A stretch of 64,000 bases of DNA, taken from Gnetum montanum (taxonomy: Eukaryota > Streptophyta > Gnetopsida > Gnetales > Gnetaceae). Position 1 is the first letter of the stretch. The number at the start of each line of letters is the position of its first letter. Shown here in pieces: positions 57,561-64,000 of this stretch. Made by a program: the position numbers and the translations under genes. The notes beneath the pieces were generated by a model. The model did not search any database. It worked only from the letters and a program-made list of their open reading frames with translations, and was not told where the DNA came from. The stretch spans positions 706,679 through 770,678 of the forward strand of contig MNCI01022151.1 in the NCBI GenBank assembly GCA_015680685.1. The letters run 5' to 3'.

Positions 57561-58800
57561 GAGTACAACAAAACCAAGGAAAGCTAGTGGGATCAGTTTG
57601 TTGACCTTCAAAAATGAGATTATGCTTGGAATGTAGAGGTTTGTGAATAGGTTGATGATGCAGGGAGATAGACAGGTGCAGTGGATTCGGATTGTGGTGC
57701 AAAAATATCAAACATGGGACGTAGACCCAAGAGGGTCATGGCTATGGATGGCCCTTTACAAGCATGCTAATGAGATGCGGGACGGAGCCCTTTTGGGCAA
57801 GCCTCCCAAAGAGATCATCAATACCAAGTATCTACAAGATGTCAGATGGTAGTCCATATGGAACAAGAGATTGCCTAAGAAGCTGAAGGTTTTTGCATGG
57901 CTTATCACACATAGGGCATCACCAATGAGGTTTCTGAGGGAGTGGGTGATAAATATTGATCCCAACTACCCAATCTGTGCAGCGGAAGCAAAAACCATTA
58001 ATCACTTCATCTACCATTGTTTCGTTATGAAAGACACTTGGCAGGCGGCTAGGCTAGTGTCGCCAATCCGACCAAACAAAAATTCCAAGGAGACTACAAT
58101 ATTATGGATCATGTGGAAATACAGAAATAATCTAGTTTTCCAAGAGCAGTAGCTCCTGCCGCCAAATTTGCTGCTACCGCTGGGGTGCAATTATGTGAAG
58201 AATCATTAATGAGCATGGGACAGGCAAGATATCATGAGTCGACGGTGACCAAGTTTTAGGAAAATGCGGAACTATGGCCGCTAGGAAATAGGATGGGGTA
58301 GGCTAATTTGCTATTGCAGATTGAAGGGGTACCCGACTTGGCAGATGTTCCTTTTTTGCTAATTGGGAGGGAGAGGTGACTACGTTTAGGGGAAGGAGGA
58401 TTCTTCTGTTGGAGTTGGCGCTAGCGGTGGCACTAGGGGTGTCGACTATAGGGGAGATTATCCCTCCAGTGGTGCATAGTTATAGGCATGTCGAAGAGTT
58501 TTTCAAGGAGGGATCCCAAAGACAACAAGTGGGCATGTGCCTAAGTCAGTGTGGTCGTTGGTTTGGTAGGCTGCAGTGTTGTTGATTGAAACGTTTGTGG
58601 TGTAGTTGGGCTACTTGGCAAAGCGGTTGGGTGTTCACTTTGCCTTTGAACAAAGCAGCAACCCAAGCGAGGGAGGAGGAGAAGGCTTGATGGGAGTGTA
58701 GATGGGCAGAACGAGAGGAAGCTTTCCAAAAATAGTTGGAGGAAACTAAGTGCCTTCATATGGAAGAGGCGAGGGAGGAGAGGTGGTGATCGGATTTGGG
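57561..58800 (+). pseudogene. RT end, zf-RVT, FY-x2-W module and coil remnant, LINE E
   Basis: RGSWLWMALYKHANEM and LPKKLKVFAWLITHRA lead to the zf-RVT (DPNYPICAAEAKTINHFIYH then C) and LWIMWKYRNNLVF. A worn module follows (LELALAVALGV, FKEGSQRQQVG...), then REEEKA-x-WECRWAEREEAF, the beginning of the coiled coil. The C-terminal signature is missing. Confidence 0.7.
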
Positions 58801-58956
58801 GTGGGGGTTATTTACGGATTTTTGCTTTGGGGGATTCACCCTGGTTTTACCTCTTGCATTCTGTTTTGGGTTGCTCCCTTGTTTTTGGGTGTGATGTATA
58901 TACCGAATGTAATTTTTTGACTTTTAATACAATACCTAGACTTTCCTTAAAAAAAA

Positions 58957-59672
58957 TAATTATGGGTGTTTTCAGGTAAATCTAGGAACAACATCCATGT
59001 TAGTTAAGCTTGACAATGCAGAAGAATTGGTTCATAACATGTGATAGAAAAAAGATATTTTGGAGGGTCGTGGTTCTTAAGGAAAGGAAGAATCATTTAT
59101 CCACCTTGTTCTACTCCTATGGCCTTCCAAAGCAGGCTTCAAAACCAGCTAGCAAGTGCAGCTTTCTTTTCAAATTTTTTTGATGTTCCATGCCACAAAT
59201 CATTACTTGATTATTGGGTTGTGATAATTTTGGCTAAATTTCCTTACTTGAGTGCTATGCCTATTGTTGTTGAATGATTCATCTTTCTACTCTTGTTTTA
59301 TTCCTCTTTCTACTCATTTTTTCTCCCTCTTTCTCTGTTGTTCTTGGTCTTAATCCATTTTCTTGTTGGTGGAGAATTTCTTCTTTTTCCTTTTTGCTTT
59401 TCCTCTTTTTGCATTTCCTTTCTTTTTCATTTGTCCGGCTTTTTTCTCTGCAACTAACTCTTTCTTTGTAAAATGTTTTTTAGTTGGTAACTACTTTTTC
59501 TTATTTTTGATTTTTTTTTTTTTAAGTTTGGTTGTGGAAGTTAGATTGAATTCTTTGTGCTAGTTTTAGAAAGATTCAAACTTCAATTTACTATCAAGAT
59601 CAATTTTGTTTACTTTTTGTCCACCAGAAGTTGAATTCTAAAAGGTCTTGGTTTCAATTCCTTCTTTCCTTG
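58957..59672. other. T-rich intron stretch between two LINEs
   Basis: Low-complexity T/C-rich sequence (59280-59560) gives Phe/Leu/Ser-rich chance frames. No gene or element is recognised. Confidence 0.4.
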
Positions 59673-59989
59673 TTTTTTTTTAAAGAAAAGGTTGGGAATC
59701 TATTAATAGAAGGAAAGAGGTACAAAAGCAAGTGTGAGTGTAGAGCTCACAACAACAACAAAAAGCAATGGGAGGTAAAAACCTACATCATCCTACAAAT
59801 TCTAAACAAGAGAGAGTTACCAATGAGGGTACAAAAACAACCCTATGTGTGTTGTGATTACTCAAAACAAAATTGTCTGAAGGGCCTTCAAAAGCCATGA
59901 AACATGAACACAATCCTTTTACAAATCTACAAAATCTATATGGCATCATTAGCAAAAGGTAAGCCAATACAAAAATAATCATTCCTTAT

Positions 59990-60720
59990 TTTAGTGTGAA
60001 CCATGTCCATGATCCCCTGATTAGATTTTGACTTGATGAAGGCATAGGCTTCATTAAGTTTCTATAGTTGGGCCTATTGCTCATTTCTTTCTTTCTAACA
60101 AAGGTGATGGCCTTTGTTATGGTGTAGTGAAGATGCCCTGCATTTGACAAAAGTCTTTATGTGCTGATTGTTAGACCTAATGTTAACACCTATCTCCCCA
60201 TATGAACATTTGCCTTTTTCCAACCAAAGATGAGTGTTCATTTTCAGGCCCTTCACATATCTATCTATAATGTTTCATTCCTACTCTTTGATCCTCCTAT
60301 GTTTCTTCTACTTATGACTTTGAAGTGCTTGCTCTGATGTTAGTTGGGCCTCCTCTTGATTGTGATGTTGTCTCTCCACAATCTCTTACTAATGTGCATT
60401 CCTCTATTGTTGCTTTTGTTCCCTCTTATGGGCTTCCTCCTACATCTTTGTCCAGAGTTGACTCCTAATGATTTCCTTCTCAATCTCTCTTTTTTCTGAG
60501 CTTCATATTTGAGATAGCTCTCAATGTCCTTGGTGCTTCTGGCAATCTCTGCCTTGGTTCTATTATTTGTTGCCCTCTTTGCCTCCTTAACGTTTTCATC
60601 CACCTTTGTCGTAGCTTGCTCCACAATTGCTTGCTTTGCCTTCCTAATCTTTTCATTCACTATAGCTTGAAGTTCTTGTTTGATTTTGGCTTTAGCTTCC
60701 TTCAAGCAATTGCCAAGTTA
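59990..60720 (-). pseudogene. Coiled coil and C-terminal signature, LINE F
   Basis: A 121-codon - strand frame starts at 60705 with KEAKAKIKQELQAIVNEKI, then RKAKQAIVEQATTKVDENV, a Lys/Glu/Ala helix. Downstream, LNEAYAFIKSKSNQGIMDMV followed by His corresponds to the FQ-x-A-x-AFM ... LD-x-IH signature. Confidence 0.65.
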
Positions 60721-60959
60721 GTTGTAGAGCTTCTCCCCAATTATGTATGAAGAAAGACTTTAATTTGCTATTGATAGAAAATGTCTTGCATCTCAAGGAG
60801 CAAGATAGGGTTCCCCAAGCAACTCAAATCATTTGGTGGTAATCTCTCCTCTTGTGATGGGCCTTGCTCATAAGAAGTAGAATGCCCTCCTCTAGCAACC
60901 CTTGATATTAGCAATTTTGAATTGGCCCTCGTGTGCTCAAGCTAGGCACTTGTCCCGTT

Positions 60960-61560
60960 TGGCATTCCTTGCTGCACATCTTCCTTTGACTTCATTGCCT
61001 AGAGAGCAAGAGTGAGGCCCACGGGCTTAGAAACATGCTTTTTCTGTACGTAGACAAAGAAATACTACGGATTGTTCTTTCGAAACCTTAGGAAGAGACA
61101 GTTCATGAAGGAAGAATTTATCCCATGATGTTTGGAGGAATTGCCCAACTAAACAAAAACCACTTGACCATCTCCAAAACTTGTTGCCATGGTTGTAGGA
61201 GAGCCAATTTAAGGATTTGTGTATTAGAAGAGGTGGGAACCCCATGGGGAAAAATTGATGGCATCCTGCAAATCCCTTGTATTGCACAAAATAATCTCTT
61301 GATGTAGGAACCCCAAATGCATCTACAATTGCCTATTCCGAAATTGGCACATCGATTGCACATAACTTGGTGGAAGAGCCCTCCCACCTACTGAAGCAAA
61401 ATGATGCATCAAGTGTGTTTCACCTTGCAATAGAGGCAAGAATGTGACTTGCAACATGACTATCAAAAATTCCCACAATTGTTGATTTTGTGTGTACAGA
61501 GTGATATATGACTTAAAAGTTAGAGTCACTTCCATTGTGTGTTGATCCCATCACAGCCTA
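60960..61560 (-). pseudogene. FY-x2-W module, LINE F
   Basis: The - strand reads LTFKSYITLYTQNQQLWEFL, then ASFCFSRWEGSSTKLCAIDV, aligning with GAFYHNWENDSTSFCEVQI of element III. It continues with VDAFGVP and a frame-shifted remainder. Confidence 0.6.
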
Positions 61561-62100
61561 GTGGCAAAATATACCAATGACCAAGGAGAAGGTAGTAGAA
61601 CAAACTAGAACACTCCTTAGTTCCCAACTTTCCAGAAAGTACAGGCAACAACTTCTTGAAAGCTATCACTTATTATTTGATGTGGATTGGCAATGCTTGT
61701 CTACCCACACCAAGCGACTAAAAGTACATAAGTAATTAAGGTGTTCTATCATATTTATAACATTGTTTGGATAAATCTCATAGTTATCATTAAAGGAAAG
61801 GCTGGTGCAAGTTAAGACAAACTTAGTTGGAATGACATTTTCCCTAAGAAGGCATCCAAACATCTTTTCTAAGATAACGTTCACACCACATAACTTTCCA
61901 ACCCAAGGCTTTGCCATACTTTGTAATGATAATCTCTTTTGTAATACACCATTGATCCAATTGAAGTTGTGTGATCATTCTCTAAGGCTTACAAACAACT
62001 TTTCAAAGCCATGAATTTGAAGGACTAACCACCCAAGGGATGTACTTAACATGATTTTAACCCATAGGACATCATCTTGTTCTTGTAGATGTTGGAAGAT

Positions 62101-63936
62101 ATAGAATTGCCCTGGTAGGGACAAAAATTCAAGGTCTCTACTAATTTTTCTTTGAAAGGTAAATTCTAGCCATACCCTTTAATGATATATTGTAAAGTTT
62201 AATCCTCCCTTTCTAATGCAATATAACAACACTTTAGACTTTAAAGGTTTTTGAATTTAACAAGTTAATCAAATATAAATGGTGAAGGTTAATAGATGCT
62301 TGTATAGGAAATATAAGTGATGAATACTAATATTAAGAGTTTTGATTGAATTATAAAATTATGATAAATTTGAAATTGGTGTAATTAGTTTTTAGTATTT
62401 CCACACATGATAGAATCATTCATTTTAAGAAAGAAAGCCTTATTCTGATAGCAACATGCATTTTTACCAACTTCCATATTAGTTAAGATGTGTAAAATGC
62501 CCATTTTATGCATCTCAAACAAAGCATGCCAAATATATCCAAAAAGGGAGTACAAATACAAACCCTTAAACATGCAAGGAAAATAGTATAAAATAATATG
62601 GAATAGCAGTAACATACCCAAAGAGCTATCATTACAAGTAACGATTGGTAGCAATGTGCTTTGTTATGTTATGAAGGTATAGAGATAGTTATGCAAAGCA
62701 CACAAAATGCACTTGATGCTAGCTTTGAATAGAGGTAGCCATTAAAATAAATTAGAAAAATTGCAAAGGAATATAATGATGTCTTAAAGTGTGACTCTAA
62801 TAGACAATTGCTTGCATTATAAGATAATGAGCTAACCACTTGAGCCACCTATCATTGGCATTATCTTCATGTCACCAAAGCTATATCCAATAAAATTTGC
62901 TACAAAATAGCAAACACATCAATGCAACCTATTGCATTGGTTTTTTCCTCAAATTTTATTAGCATAGACAACACAACTACCAACATAGTGGAATCCAATA
63001 GTGAAACATTGCTATTTTTGAAAAATGTTCCCACATTGAGTTTGAGAGGAGGGGTTAAGCAATTAGATGTTGATAGACAATCTTAACATGTCACATTATT
63101 GGTTAAAAATGTATAACCATGAAAGGTATACATAATAACTAATGATGATGATTAACATTAACTAATTGATGTGATTTGTTATGAGCTATGATCTTTACTA
63201 TGTCGGTATAAAGGTTCTTTTGGTAGCATAAGCATCTGTAAGTGTTCACTACAATGACAACAATAGTTTATGATGATTAACCATGGTATTCTATATATAC
63301 GGTTCAATAGTTCTATATATTTATAATTGTGTTCACTATGTTGTTTCACATATGTTAACAATCTCTTAATTGTGTGTGACTTTATTTACGCATTTTGACA
63401 TTTATATGCTTAAATTGTAAACCTAAATATCTAAGATAGTTATCTTTCTTAATAATGTAATGTCATATTGAACTTACAAGTTGTTAATACCAAACTCCAT
63501 TTACAAATTCTTGTTAACATTTAATCCTTCACAAACAGAAACAACAATAGAAAGTGATTATGGAAGTTTCTTTTCTCATAGTTCTTATGGTTCTCCTCAA
63601 GATTTTGTTTTTTTGTTATCCTTATTTCCATCTTTTGTTGACATACTTTTTTTAGTGCATGTAAGATGGCTACATTAAATACAATTTAATACAGAATTTT
63701 AGTGTTTGAAATTGCATTGTTTACAAATGATTAATATAGTTTTTACCTAATTGAAGAAAATGCTTTTAACTTTTATCAATGTTATCATTTTACTTTCTTA
63801 TACCAAGGTGTTTTGTTTAATTTTAATTAAGATGGACATGAAACTTACTATTAATTAATTTATTATTGTTGATTAGTTTTTCTCATTTTTCTACCATCTC
63901 TTAGATGCATTATGTTTAATTCTATGTCCCTTGCAG
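62101..63936. other. AT-rich intron end, SINE-like scrap only
   Basis: At 62800-62862 the - strand has GGTGGCTCAAGTGGTTAGCTC, an A-box-like tRNA start, followed by a weak B box, as in a tRNA-derived SINE. At about 63030 GAGTTTGAGAGGAGG resembles a Copia polypurine tract. Neither has boundaries. No exon is visible until the acceptor at 63936. Confidence 0.3.
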
Positions 63937-64000
63937 GTTAAGGGAAGAACGCAAGAAGCGAATAGGTCGATATAAGCAACGGTTGGCATTACTATTACCG
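63937..64000 (+). CDS. LIN37: LIN37-like exon, C-terminal helix part 2 (cut by the window edge)
   Basis: The acceptor is TATGTCCCTTGCAG. The first base completes an Arg codon, and 21 codons follow: LREERKKRIGRYKQRL then ALLLP. The E...R-x-RY...L pattern matches the last conserved helix of animal LIN37. The frame is open to the end of the window, so the stop codon and any 3' exons lie to the right. Confidence 0.9.

Larger units (their letters stand above)
55015..58956 (+). mobile_element. LINE element E, poly(A)-ended + strand copy
   Basis: It runs from the end of ORF1/start of ORF2 (IKIPSWNCR at about 55095) through endonuclease, linker, RT, zf-RVT, FY-x2-W module and a short coil remnant to a 3' UTR. 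It ends CTTTTAATACAATACC... and poly(A) at 58949-58956. It is AT-richer and more decayed than A and C. The target duplication was not identified. Confidence 0.8.
59673..62100 (-). mobile_element. LINE element F, 3' part
   Basis: The poly(A) lies at 59673-59681 (as T). The - strand shows the C-terminal signature (60075-59990), coiled coil (60720-60340) and FY-x2-W module (61560-60960). A poorly preserved stretch to about 62100 should be the RT C-terminus and zf-RVT. It is the most decayed of the long copies. Confidence 0.65.
2235..64000 (+). other. LIN37: LIN37-like gene locus with giant introns (runs off the right edge)
   Basis: Six small exons on the + strand, from 5437 onward, join into one open frame. 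Their phases match at every junction (59+49, 84, 117 and 80+64 nt), and each has an AG before it and a GT after it. Laid end to end, the protein resembles animal LIN37. The middle exons give a V-x4-DR-x-V-x-L stretch followed by LCRRWIRND, against ICRAWMRN in the human protein. Then comes a Pro-rich linker, and finally an R-x-IR-x-R...E...R-x-RY helix. LIN37 is a subunit of the MuvB core of the DREAM complex, a nuclear repressor of cell-cycle genes. Introns 5648-23402, 23487-34971, 35089-50908 and 50989-63936 measure 17.8, 11.5, 15.8 and 12.9 kb and hold nearly all the transposons. The left boundary is uncertain and rests on a candidate ATG exon. I recognised the family from memory of the human sequence, so a profile search would be decisive. 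Confidence 0.8.

Noticed and set aside
62800-62862. tRNA-like A box on the - strand
   Set aside because: No cloverleaf can be closed and the B box is poor; at most a SINE scrap.
63020-63060. Copia polypurine-tract-like sequence
   Set aside because: No LTR start follows and no pol precedes it.

Overview
This is plant nuclear DNA. It is AT-rich, has GT-AG introns of plant type, lacks any bacterial-style gene packing, and is full of decayed plant retrotransposons. The intron sizes (four introns of about 11 to 18 kb interrupting exons of 80 to 117 bp) suggest a giant-genome seed plant, most likely a gymnosperm. That assignment is inference. The species cannot be read from the window.

The only host gene I can support runs on the + strand across almost the whole window and continues past its right edge. 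Its exons are at 5437-5495, 5599-5647, 23403-23486, 34972-35088, 50909-50988 and 63937-64000. They join in one open frame with matching splice phases. The product looks like a plant LIN37, a subunit of the DREAM/MuvB cell-cycle repressor complex. A possible first coding exon lies at 2235-2267, just downstream of an LTR (822-1968).

The introns are packed with mobile elements. (1) One LINE family dominates, with at least ten copies: element I 8559-16335 (-), II 16369-18195 (-), III 18196-23065 (-), a short copy 21429-22400 (+), a fragment 24409-25846 (-), A 28873-33430 (+), B 35362-38513 (-), D 38514-39975 (-), C 39976-44470 (-), a fragment 52051-52700 (-), E 55015-58956 (+) and F 59673-62100 (-). 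The pooled copies give this order: ORF1 (DUF4283-like domain and zinc knuckle), APE endonuclease, reverse transcriptase, zf-RVT, an extra globular 'FY-x2-W' module, a coiled coil, a conserved C-terminal signature, then a 3' UTR and poly(A). The part after zf-RVT is not the usual plant L1 layout and is the most interesting feature here. (2) RTE-type LINE fragments lie at 6343, 25847-26240, 33431-34240 and 44778-46025, all on the - strand. (3) Solo LTRs lie at 9554-12262 (duplication ATGCC), 12634-13269 (Copia-like) and 51285-54166 (duplication AAGGG), and an LTR with its polypurine region lies at 783-1968.

Several insertions are nested and can be ordered from target-site duplications: two solo LTRs inside LINE I, a + strand LINE inside LINE III, an RTE inside an older RTE, and a LINE inside the AAGGG-flanked LTR. 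All transposon coding regions are broken by stops and frameshifts, so none looks able to move by itself. Most copies lie antisense to the host gene. Boundaries of degenerate modules are approximate, within tens of bases.
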